A stretch of 64,000 nucleotides of DNA from Corythucha ciliata (taxonomy: Eukaryota; Arthropoda; Insecta; Hemiptera; Tingidae): contig CM075939.1 of the NCBI GenBank assembly GCA_038030265.1, positions 14,737,253-14,801,252 of the forward strand. Direction: 5' to 3'. The translations under genes were made by a program, and so were the position numbers. Below the pieces are notes generated by a model. It saw only the letters and a program-made list of their open reading frames with translations. It had not been told where the DNA came from and did no database searches. Shown here in pieces: positions 36,701-48,700 of the stretch (its first letter is position 1; each line of letters starts with the position of its first letter).

Positions 36701-39700
36701 TGTGTCGGATCGGAAGCATGATTGACGTGAATCGCCCTAAAGCCCTTTTCGGGGATCAAAAATTAACCGATTCGGGAAGCTTCCGAATTAAGGCTTTAGG
36801 AAGACTGGTAATCGAGGATTGATAAGCCTGAAAGCTGAGGACCTAGGAGGCTGAAAACTAGCCTAAGAATTGTGGACCTAGGAGCCCTTAAACTGACCTC
36901 ATAGAAAGCCAAAAACTTTTCTTTTGTGGAAGGTTTAAAATCAGGGACTGAGTGACTGCGGAATGTAAAAAATCTAAGTTTACCAAGGTTACGCAGAACC
37001 GGCTAAACAAGGCTTTGCAGAGCCTGAAATTATTGTTTTGAGAAGCCGACTGACGGCCATCTTACCACTTTTTTCATCAAATAAGCAAGCACTCAGTGCT
37101 CTGTTTATTTCAATAGTTTTAAATGCATTTAATTTTTTTAAAGTTCCTGCCTATTTTCAGGTCCGTGACGGTATAGGCTTTCTAACTGTGTTCGGTACGC
37201 GGACTTTTCTCATTCAGAAGTGTTCGTCCAATATGTACAAACAGGGCAAAAGTATGTGACAATTCAGGCTTCGGTCAATGTCAGAAAACTTAAGAACCGA
37301 TCGTGAAACGTTGAGCTTGGTGACTTTCTCGGAGTAATCGAAAATACTGGAAGCGGAGCATCACATGAAAAAGCAATGCAGCGTGCAAAATACACTTTTA
37401 AAAGCTAAGTCCTTTAATGTTTTCTCCAATGGTGCCTTCAAGCTTCTTTGAGTAGAAATGAAAGCCTCATTATGAGGAAACTTGATACGCTGTGCAGTTA
37501 ACGGTCATTTATTAACGGCGGAAGCCACAAAGCTCGAGGTTTTACACTCATTTCTTTAGTTTTCGGACATAAATGTGAAGTAATAGAAGGAAGTCCGAAA
37601 AGTCAAACTCGTGACCTTTTTGCACATACTTGTGAATGGCACAAATTGACGTACCGAACTCAGTTAAAATGCCTGCAGCGTCATGGACCCGAAATTGAAC
37701 AGGAACTAAGCACAAACACAATGAAATGCAATAAAATCTATCAACACAAAAATGTACCTCTTGAAAAAAATGATAAGATGGCCGCCGATAGGGAAGCGTA
37801 TGGCGTCGTCTACACATGCCTACAAATTAGCCGTTAGGGACCAGCTAAAACCCTGGTTTTGAGAAGCTTTCAAATCGTGGACTGATGGGCGTCAAAAACC
37901 ACGTTCAACAAGGCTTCGCCGAATCTGGCAGGTGCAAAGTTTTATTTGGGCTCATACGCCCGAAACCCTGATCCAGTTGTGCACTTCAAACCCGCACTAT
38001 ACGGGCGGGCGTTTCGGTCAGTGCGCACCGCCGCTGGGGAACACCCTCACAAAGCAGAATGGGCGTTGTCACAACTCGTCGCAGTCTTATACTTACAGTA
38101 AAAAGTCAACTATTCACCAAAAAGCATAGTGCTTGGTGTTGAAAGAAGAAAGCGATAAAAACGCGGGAAGACGGGAGGGGGGCTGCGGCCGACCCAGGCA
38201 CGAACCACGTAAATCTTGCCCTAGCAGTTCGAGCCATCAATACCTCAGAATGGCGATAAGTTCACCTCGCTTATAGGTCCTCTATTATAGTGAAATAGGC
38301 AACAGCGAGATTCGAACCCAGGCCCGCTTGATTACGAAGCGCGCATTGTACCCAACTATCTAATAATACACCGTCGAGACGCGCTCCGACCTTAAAAATA
38401 GACATTTTGCAGAGCCCACAATGCGAATATTTGAAAACCCTAAAATAGGATGTTTCCGGAATCCAAAGAGAAGCCTGAAAATTTTGGACTAAGAAGCCGG
38501 AAAATTGACCGTTTTGGGTGGCCTACGATTTTCCCTCAGTAAAATCCAAAAAATCGAAGTCTTGAGGAGTTTTTAAGGGCTGGCGAGCGTAAAAATTGAC
38601 GTTTTTCAAGTTTTTGCAAAACCGAAGCATAAAGGGACCCAGAAAACACCGCTTCTGTAAGCCCCAAATTCGAGTTCTCGAGAAGCCTCACTATAATAGA
38701 CTCGTTTGGAAATCAACGACATTCGCCATTTTGGACGGCTTCCAATTGAAATTTCGAGGAGCCTGAAAATCTAGCACTGATCGAGGAGCCTGACAATTGT
38801 GAACTGACAAGCCGGAAACTGAGCGTTTTGGGGAGGCTAGAATTTGCCATCCAAAGCCTGAAAATGAAAGTTATGAAAAGCCTCCAAATCGAGGCTACGC
38901 CAGGGCCTTATTGTCGGATGCCCGCAATGCTACTTCTTGAGAATACTCAAAATAAAGTTATAAGTAGTCAGAAAATCTTCAAATCTGATAAGGAGCTTGA
39001 AAATTTAGGACTCAGGAACCCGATAACTGACTTTTTTTAGTCCATATAACCTTGAAATTTCGTGTTTTTAGAAACCTACAAATAAATCGAGGACTCGGAG
39101 GAAAATCGAAGTTTTCCCGATTAGGTTTTAATTGCGGAACATTCAAATCTAGGCTTCACGGGGCCTTAAAAGCCTGAAAGTCGGGAACTGAGAAGCCTGT
39201 ACAGTACATCGAGGACTCAGGAGCCTGTGAAAAGTGGCATTTCGGGAATCATGCAATTTGCCGGCAGTAATCGAAGGCTCAGGAGCGTGGACATTTCGCG
39301 GAATGTTTTCAACAACGTCAACGTTTTCAGTAACCAACAATCTGAGTTTTTTAGCAAGCCACGAACCAAGGTTTTGTGAAACCTGAAAGTCTTAGGTTTT
39401 GAGAAGCCCCTAAGTCGAGGTTTTGAGAAGCTTGGAAGTTGAGTAGCCTCATAAGTCGAGGTTTTCAGGTGCCTCGAGAAGTCGAGGGCTGGAGAGAAGG
39501 CTCCTAATGGAAATTTTCTGAATTTTCACATCGCATCGTGATTTCAAGGAAGCACCAAACCAGTGCAGTGAAAATTCTCAAAATCCAAAAGTTTTGGGAG
39601 CGTGTAAGTCGAGTTTTTGAGAAGTCACAAAGTCACGGGTTTTTAGAAGCCCAAAAGTCGAGGTTTTGGGATGGACCAAAGTCAGAGGTTTTGAGAAGCC

Positions 39701-42700
39701 TCAAGATCCTTTGAGAAGCCTCGAGACGCTCCAAAATCAGGGTTATGACAAAGGCCCAAAATCTGCGATTTTGACAGCTCCATGGTCCAGATTATGAGAA
39801 GCCTCAAAATGAGAAATTTTGAGAATCTTCACGTCGTGTATTCAAGAAAGCACCACATCGAGGACGTGAAAAAGCTTGATATCAACGTTTTGGGTGCGTG
39901 AAAATCGACGTTTTCAGAGACCTTAAACAAGGCAAGTTACAAGAAACATGAAAATCGATTTTTTTTTTTAACCTATACGATTCGTTTTTTACTTTCGTGT
40001 TGTTGATAAGCCTCTGGGTGAAGGTTTTAAGATGACTGAAAAGACCAAGGAAGCCTATAAATAGACGTTTTGTAAAGTCTTAGGAGGGACAGGGAATGGA
40101 CGTTCAACTGAGGCTTGAAAAAAAGTTTGAATTAGCACCCTCGATCGAGCATAAACCACCTGTTCTCCATTTTTTTTTTTTTTTTTGCGACTCAATAAAA
40201 CTGTCGACCTGTGACGTTGGCGAGAGAAGGGGAATTACAAGGGATGCTAGGCGTCTCCCCGTGGCATTGGTAAAAGGGAAAACCGCCTCAGGAGAATAAT
40301 TTTCACACTCCAGTAACTAGTTTCTTCGATGGTGTAAATAATTATAATCGTAATGTGCCGGGCGAGAGATTGATAATTAGAGAGAAAAAAAATGGCGCTG
40401 TCAGAAGGAGATCAATTTTACGAAGTAATGGCGTTGAAAATATAACGCGTAGGCTAAAATCGATAATGCTAAGGGGGTAATCCCTCCCCTCAACTTCTCC
40501 CTACAACCCTTCGGATTGATTGAACTGAAGGAGGTGAAGATTGCATTTAATTTTCAATGAGGAAGTTGCCAATTCTGATGATTTGTCAAGAGACGGGAGA
40601 TCCCCTCGAAGAAAGTGTGAGGGTTTGGTGGTTGGGGGTGGACTTAGAAGAAGACTTACGCAATCTTGTGCAAAACCATATTTGATGAGGGGGGGGGGGG
40701 TTAACGTAATTTGAACGAGAATTCAAGAGAGCTGACGTAAAAAATGGGACTAATTATGTAAGTTAATAAAAAAATTACGAACCGATCAGAAACATTTTGC
40801 CTGAGAGCACGTGTTTCGCCTTTAAGCATTGTGAATAATTAAAACTATCTTTAGGGAACCCAATAAATAAATATTTATCGGATTTTAACTCAAAAGAGGG
40901 GGAAAACACTGTAAATATAGCACTCTATTCTCAAAAGGTTCTGGAAAAAATTGCGTTTTTAAAATTATTTTCAAGATTTTCCGCACAATACGCACGCATA
41001 GATTAGCATGAATTGATTTTCCTATCAAAAACAACCGGGCAAAAAACGCTACGTCCCGTATTAATTGTCCCCCCCCCTCTAGACCCTTTTCGAGCTGTCA
41101 AGAGCTTCTCCCTGTCCGTGTCAGAATGAAAGCGTCAAGTTTTATCAAGTTTACGCCCCACGGGTCTTTTAATTGGAGATGAATTTTCCTTCAACCGCCA
41201 CCACCACCGCCCCTCAACAAATTCCCTATGAATCCTGGGACGTCATATCACGAATTCACCGATTTCTACGCAGTATCCGAAACACGCCCACACCGAATTA
41301 AATTTTGAACGCTTTCGTGCTGGTGAGTTATGGTGTGAGGGGGGAGGAGTGCGTTGCATTGAAAATGACGCACGTCCGTCTCGCTCTCAAATCTCCCCCC
41401 TGCAATTGCTGTAAAATTGAAGAGACGGAGTAAGAGAGAAGGTTTTTTTGCAATTTCATTGGCCGTCCCTCTTCTCAAAAGCTGTGAGAGAATATATCGT
41501 GACCCCCCCCCCTCCCAAGAGCCTTCATCTCTGATGAAAGAAGCGTCCTCTCGCCCATCATTAATAACAATTTTAGCGGCGAATTCATAACGGAGTATCT
41601 TTAGAGCGTACTTTTGGTCTACCACTGGTTGAAATGAAGGGGGGGGGGTGCAAGAATGGCTAAATGAATGGGAGAAATGATTACTCGCCCCTTACCATGA
41701 GAACGCAATCCCAGAAAGGAGGCATGACCTTTGCGGATTTTTAAATACAATTCCAATGAGATCAAAGAACAAAATGTCTCATTATACGCGGCGTGAGTAA
41801 TTTGTTAATGATCGACATCTTAGTTCCTTCAAGGACAACGCTCATTAATGGGCTTGGCATCACTAATAAAAAAAATAAAAAAAAAAACGACAACTATTTT
41901 TGAAACTCTCCCCCGCGAACATTTTTGCGCATATTGCGATGCTTCCAACTTCTATTTTACGTTTCGAAAATAAACGTTATTTATAGAAACAGAAACACAC
42001 GAAATAGTCTAACAGCATCATTCAAGCATCGATAGTAACAGTGGGGAGGGGGAGAGAAATTGGGGTAAAGTGGTACGTATTTTTAAAAATGACGATCTAA
42101 GTTTTTCTGGCGTGATGGGAGGAGGGAAACGGTGGCATGGAATCCTCGGGAAGAGGCGCAACCTTGCGAAACTTTTAATGAAGAGAAAATCCAAGCAATT
42201 AACCTTTCATCACGCGATACCAACGAATTACAAATTCTAATGTTTTTAAGACGTCGTCCTCAAATAACAGGACTTATAAAAAGAGGAATTAAAATCAAAC
42301 CGTTCGAACTAGAAAGTAGTAGGGTGGTTGTTTCATAGGCGCGAAAAGCGGCTTAAACTTCTCACCGCGAGTGTCTTTATTTAAAAAATAAAACACTCTG
42401 AATGGATTTAACGGCGCGGTCAAATAACGGAACGGAACCGGGGTGAACTGGGCCTTTCGTTTCGTCAAAAGAAAGTCAGATTTTTGTCATTTTGACACAC
42501 ATCTCATTCAGGAGGTGGAACCATCAGCAAGAGGATAATGGAAGAGCAGGTGGCAACAAGGTGAGGGGGAGTGAGAGGACCTCGGCAGATAAGGCCGATT
42601 AGACGAAGCGTTTTTCAGTGTCAAAAACCCGTATTTTGAGTCTCTAGGAGAGGATTGCCCGCCTTCTTTGGTCTACAGCCCAGACCGCATTTGGAATTTC

Positions 42701-45700
42701 GAGAACCGGTAGCCGTGGTTTGGAAGAATCCGTCTACCCCATCAAAACCAATTATAAGAGAGAAACTATAAACGACGCGCGGGAGTCGGGTGGGTTCAAT
42801 ATCCCTTCTCGACATTCTAAACATACAACAGCGGGGGGAAGGGGCAGTAATATGACAGGTAAAACGAGCTACAATGACAACCTCTGGAGGCGCGAGTCTT
42901 AGAAGAAGAGCGGTAGAGGCGCACGCCAACCACCGATTAGCCGTTCCAAAAAATAGTGAAATTTTGCTTAAAAAGCCAGAAATCTGAAGATTTTGACAAA
43001 AATAATGTTTTATTAAGGAAAAAAATGGCAATTTGACCTTCTAAAATTGCCTGTTCCTTCAAGGAACTGAAAATTTGGAAGTAGAATACGATTATTGCTC
43101 TAAAAACTGGGAACAACTTCACTAATCGGGAATTTTCGTCCCACAAAATAGGCACATTTAAATCTAAAAACTGTCTAGTTTTTCGAGAAAATGTAATTCT
43201 GACCCCAGATGAGCCTGCTTGGTTGATCCAAAAATGTATACCAGGCTCCTGGGCCACACAACAGATATTTTTGCCCCGATCCGATCCCCCCCCCCCGTCA
43301 TATGCCACAGATTGACTTACGAATTCTAAAACTCTCAGTGCAGCCCGTTGAAGCCAACTATTCGCCCATTGCACTGTTAAGAATTTCACATGACGTGGTA
43401 GTTAGTGGGACGTATGGACCTCAAAACATTGTCGAGTAGTCACCCTCCCAGGGGGTGGGGGACACCCTTACAAACGGCGACAACCTATAGTAGAGGGCAC
43501 AGTATAAAATTTGAAACATATCGCGTCAGATTAGGGCGCAGGTGGAAGGCTTTGCCTTCGCGTCACAGAGCTTCATAGACAGGAAAATAAACTGGAGCAA
43601 GGTCGGAAGGCTCCCCCTCCAAGATGTTTCAAGGAAAATTCGAATTCACCGTCCAGTGACAAGAGTGGGAGGGTCAGAGGGGCTGAAAGTGCCGTGACAA
43701 ATAAACGGTTAGAGAAAGATTCTCCGCAAGTAAAAACATCGGCCCGTTGTAGAGGAGGAGCTGCAACCATCCCACCAAGGATGAACGAAAATTATGGACT
43801 GAGCCTAAATATAAAGGATTTAGGAGCCCTAAAACTAAGAAAGCTATCAATTTTTCGTTAGCCCGTGTAAATCAAGGACTAAAAGTGCAAATCCAACGTT
43901 CTTCAAGGTTTCGCGGAACCACCAAGTCCTCTAACAATAAGACAATGTTTTCAGATGGCTACAATTTGGAGTTTTGAGAAGCCTCAAATTTGAACGGTTC
44001 GGAAACCAAAGATTCGCCGTTACGGGAAACTTTCAAATTAGGTTTTGATAAGCCTGAAAATCCAAGGACCGGCGAGTCCTGAAAATCGACGATACAAACA
44101 TTACAAATTTTCCCTTCGCGAAGGGCCTAAATTCGAGGTTTTAAGAAGCCTCCAGGGCAAGCTTGGGACCATACTGCGAAAGGTACCGAAAACTAAGGAC
44201 GAAAAGCCTGGAAATCGAGTAATCAGGAGTTTTGTGTAGCCCACAACTTGCCGTTTGGAGAAGCTTCAAAGATCAGTTTTTGAGAGAAGCTTCAAATCAA
44301 GGACTGAGGAGCCGGAAATTCAGCATAGAGGAACGATAAAACTGAGGGCAGAGGAGTATGAAAGTGAAGAACCCAGGAGCCTGGAGAACTTCAGGATCTT
44401 TAGGAAAATCTCCGTTTTTTAAAGATTCGCGGAGTTACCAAATCGAGGCTTTGCGGAGCATCAAAATCAACGTTTTCAGAAACATACAATTCAAGTTCTT
44501 AGGAAGCCTCGAACCAAGGGTTTAAAAAGCTTGAAAATTGAGGACAGAGGAGCCTGAAAATTGAGGCATGAGATAATTGAGAATGGAGGACTCAGAAGCC
44601 TTAAAACAGGCTGTTTTTTACTACAACTTTTACAGAACAGAATTTGCCGTTAGGGAAACCCTAAAACACCAGTTTTGAGAAGCTTTCAAATCGAGGACCG
44701 AAGAGCATGAAAATTAACGTTTTTCAAGGTTTGCGGCGAAATAGAGGCTTTGCGAAGCCTCAAACTAAAGATTTGAAATCTCTGAAAGTTGAGGACTGCG
44801 AGGAGCCTGAAAACCGAGGACTGTGACCGAGGAGCCTGAAAATCGATGACTCAGGAGCCAGAAAATTGAAGAGTCAAGAGCTAGAAAACTGACTTTTATG
44901 GAATCCAACATTTTGCCCGTAGGAGACGCCGGTAAATCCAAAGGCTGTGGCCTTCGAGAAAATAAACGTTTTTCAACCTACCAAATCGAGTCTTCGCAGA
45001 ACTTCAAAATCAAGGTTCTCAGAAGCCTACGATTCGACTTTTTTGGGAGCCTCAAATTGTTGGTCATCTGAAAAGGTGGCATATGCTACTCACTCAATAG
45101 AAATGACTGGCAGAATGTAACTTATCAGAGTCGAAAAGCCTGTAAATGAGCCTCTGACACTTGCGATTAACTTTCAAGAATTAAGTGGCCCCTTGACATG
45201 CTAACTGGCAATTGCCAAAGCACAACAACCTGAATTGGTTCGTAATTGGAGAATTAGCACCCCAAAAAAATGGGGCTTTCAAAGGTCTTGGGTAACCCAT
45301 TTCCGCCTTCACTCAGTCACCAACAAAACTGAGAAATTTGAAAGAGAGGGCCCTGTCCTGTCACGTCAGAATTGGTGATTGGGACTAGCTAAGCCTCCGA
45401 AAGTTTGTGGTAACTACGAATTCATAATTCGGGGGGTCCATTTTTGACTTTTGACGCTCTCCATACGTCCAATTTCGATGGTTTCCAGAGAGTTCTTTCA
45501 GCCACTTTAATCCCACCGCATCACATCATTTCATCACGCTATACATAAAAGCGAAAATTGAATAAAAACTGTCACATTAAGTTTCTGATTGCTGTGCCCC
45601 ACAAAGGGATATAGTGCCTATACGAATCGACTTAAGTGAGGGGGCCCGATCATCTATCTATTCGGCCTTATTTCGTTACCACACGAACGCGGTGTGAACA

Positions 45701-48700
45701 CAGTGGTAGTGCGGGGGGGGGGTTGGCCCATAGCCAAACGAAGGCCAGTAAAACTGTTCACAACCGAAAATGGCCCTATCGAGCAAAGGATTCATTCACC
45801 ACAAAGTGCACTGTTCCGCTCATCGATACCACCATTTTAACCAAATAAACTGGCTGCTTGGGAACTCTTGTTAGGAAATTCAGACACAGAATTGTGACTG
45901 TTAGGCTACAGAACACGGCATTATAAGTCTTTCAACTACAAGAAACTTGAATTTATGTCCCAATAGACTCATAGGACTCAGAAGTTGCCTCTTGTCGGAC
46001 CAGAAACACAAAAACCAGACCACTACAATTTCACGCCCCTCCGATCAATCCATAAGTACTTTCGTGAGAGCGCTTTAATCTCACAAAACTGGTAATAATC
46101 GCGTCACCGTAAAACCAACAGTAGCGGCAAGGAGACTCCGGCCAAATTCATCGGTCAGACACGCGTGCCAGAAAGTTTCTGGGCTATTATGATGGGGAGG
46201 GAGCTTGCCGTTTTCATCCGGTGGCATTTTTAACTCCCACACGGCGGGCTACGGTGATCTCCCATTGTGGTAGACAGATCCTCCAAATTCTGCATGATTC
46301 CCCCACTTCCTGAACAGTGCAACTATAGATCTAGATTCGAGTCGTAATTTTCTCCTATAAGTAAAAAAATCCATATTTTCGGAGTTTCACGGCAAATAAA
46401 ATGGTATCGTCATCATTTGAGAAATTCCGAACTGAGAGTTCGAAGCTCTACGTTCGCCAAAATCAGCATTTTTCTCCTTCAAGGAAAGTCAATGAACGTT
46501 TCACGGAAGCAATGGGGCGACGAGAAGAATGAAAAAAAAAAGAGAGATTGCAACATAAAAAAACAACAAAAACAAAGACAAAATCTTCGTTTCTTCGTAA
46601 TTGTCGCTCGAAGCTGAATTTCGACCACAATTGGGATATTAGACAGGGGGGGGGGACTGTTCGAACTCAAAAATTCAACACATAGGGAGGAGAGGGGGGA
46701 TTAAAAATTACGACACGCTACTGCTATTCTGGTGTGACATCTCCGCGACATTATGCGGAGTCACACTCCTCCCCACAAGGACCTTGACCATCATCGCTAA
46801 AGTGAGTCGGCGGATGCTCACTATCGCACTCTCTAATTGTCTCTCTCTCTTGGTTTAATACGACCTTGAAAAACATCAAATTGACGCGAAAATCGTTAAC
46901 CGAAAACAAATAATACAACAAACGGTTGGATGTTGAGAAACTTTCAAGGTAAATCTCAATTATAATTACTGAGATAAAGAAGACAAGAACCAAAATGAAT
47001 ACGTCGCGGATGGAGAGCACTAATAAGTAGGAAGACCGATAATATTACACGCAATATTCTTCTTTGTAGAATCAATTTTAGTACCTTGAAAAGTATAACT
47101 GTAAGTAAACAAATAGAAAAAAAAAATGTGGGTGGTTTGAAGGTCACAGTATTTTTTTCAGTCGAAATAAAAAAAGGAGGCCCCAAACAGGGATGGAAAG
47201 ACCGAATAAGGGCCTCGCGGAAGGGGAATCAATAAACTGGGCGAGTAAGGGCGGTTTTAAGGGTTCAGGTCAAAGGTACACATTGAAGCCTTATGTGTGA
47301 GATTTCAAAAATAATCGAAATTAAATGGCACGGCATGGGAGGGGGGCTAAAGGCTTACAAAGTAGTAAGGTGAGAAGGAATATTGATCTTGTGATTGAGT
47401 AAGGTGTAGGCGGGAGACACTCATTATATAGGTGTGGTGCGGGGTATTTTGTGGAGGGGGAGGGGGTGTTTTTATTTTGTGTAAAGAGTGGCCCTGTTCT
47501 TAGGGACCTTGCCACCGCCATACCTTGAGAGGGGACGACTACATTGTTTTGAGCGGGGAGCTCGTCATACGTCGCCTGATGAAACTGCGCATTTTTGAGT
47601 TGGAAAGTTTTCTTCAACGCGAATAATGAAAATCACACGATTTTTATTATAAAAAAAAAAAAAAAGCAGAGAAAGTAATTTAAAACGATGGGAGTCACCA
47701 CTTTTCTTTCTCTCTACACGATGTCTCCTACCGGCGAGAACGGGGGAGAGAGCCCAAAAGCAAGCCAAAAAGCGCCGCGCTCCCGCCGCGGAAAAAACCC
47801 CCTCCACACGGACACAAAGTTCCCGCGACCCCCGACGGGGCAACACAATTCAAAGAGGATTGTTCATAAGGGGTGGCGGGGTATGGAGGTGGGGGCGGCG
47901 AAAAGGCCACACGGCGCAAAATCACCTCTCCCGGAGCATGTTGAAAATGAGGGGGTGGTGGTGTTGGTGGTGGCGCGAAGACCCACAACGTCGGAAGCGG
48001 CGAAGGGAGAGTCCTAGAAGTTTTCGTGTCTCTCCGATTTAACCCCCCGTAGTTTCAAGTAAAAGGGTTATGGAAAGTTTTGCCCCCTTCCATCTATACA
48101 ACCGCCTCCCTCCCTAACCGGGAAAACTTTCTTGAAAGGGAGATGTTGAATCCTCGGGGTTTCCCAACGCGCGGGGGTGAAGGGGCTTGCACAACTCTTG
48201 AATTACTGTTCGTGTTCAATTTCCCACAGTGTTCGCGGGAAAAACGAAGAACACGGGATATTCATTTCTGTGAAAAAATATTGTCCATCCCCCTTTGAAG
48301 TAATCTTAACACAACCAACAAGGCGCTGAGTAAATATTTACGGAATTACAGCCCCAGCTGCTTTGATCCCGAATTAAATTTAAACCAAACTACTGAGGGG
48401 TGACTGTGATTGAAACGGTCACGTTCCAGTCGAGTTTATTTTTTAAAACATTCGACAGTTTAAAATCCCCCCCCCCCCATGTAAAAACTAACAGCACTGC
48501 AGCGTGTTCTTAACACGTGATGATACCCGTCTTCCGCTATTATTTCAATAGAAATTTTTCCTAAGGTCGAGACAATTACTGAAAAATAAGACCCTAAGTA
48601 CAGACAGTGAAAAAATAACCAACACAAAAAAAGCACACATACTCTGACATACTGTCCTCGCCTCTGCTGCCAAATTGAATTCATTTCGACCTTGAAAATA

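Larger units (their letters stand above)
35830..40090. repeat. long degenerate array, GAAGCCTGAAAATCGAGGTTTT type (part 1)
   Basis: Subunits 'gaggagcctgaaaatcgagga', 'ttttgagaagcctcaaa' and 'tacaattcgccgttttgggaagcttcaaa' recur every 25-50 bp for over 4 kb, interrupted by the inverted pair near 37.05-37.82 kb and the SINE at 38.1-38.4 kb. Part 2 is at 43800-45075. Confidence 0.75.

Noticed and set aside
47526..47574. Small exon-like segment with TTTCATCAG acceptor and AAG|GTATGG donor in intron 1
   Set aside because: In the phase needed between visible exons 1 and 2 it contains a stop codon. It could only be an untranslated exon, for which there is no evidence.
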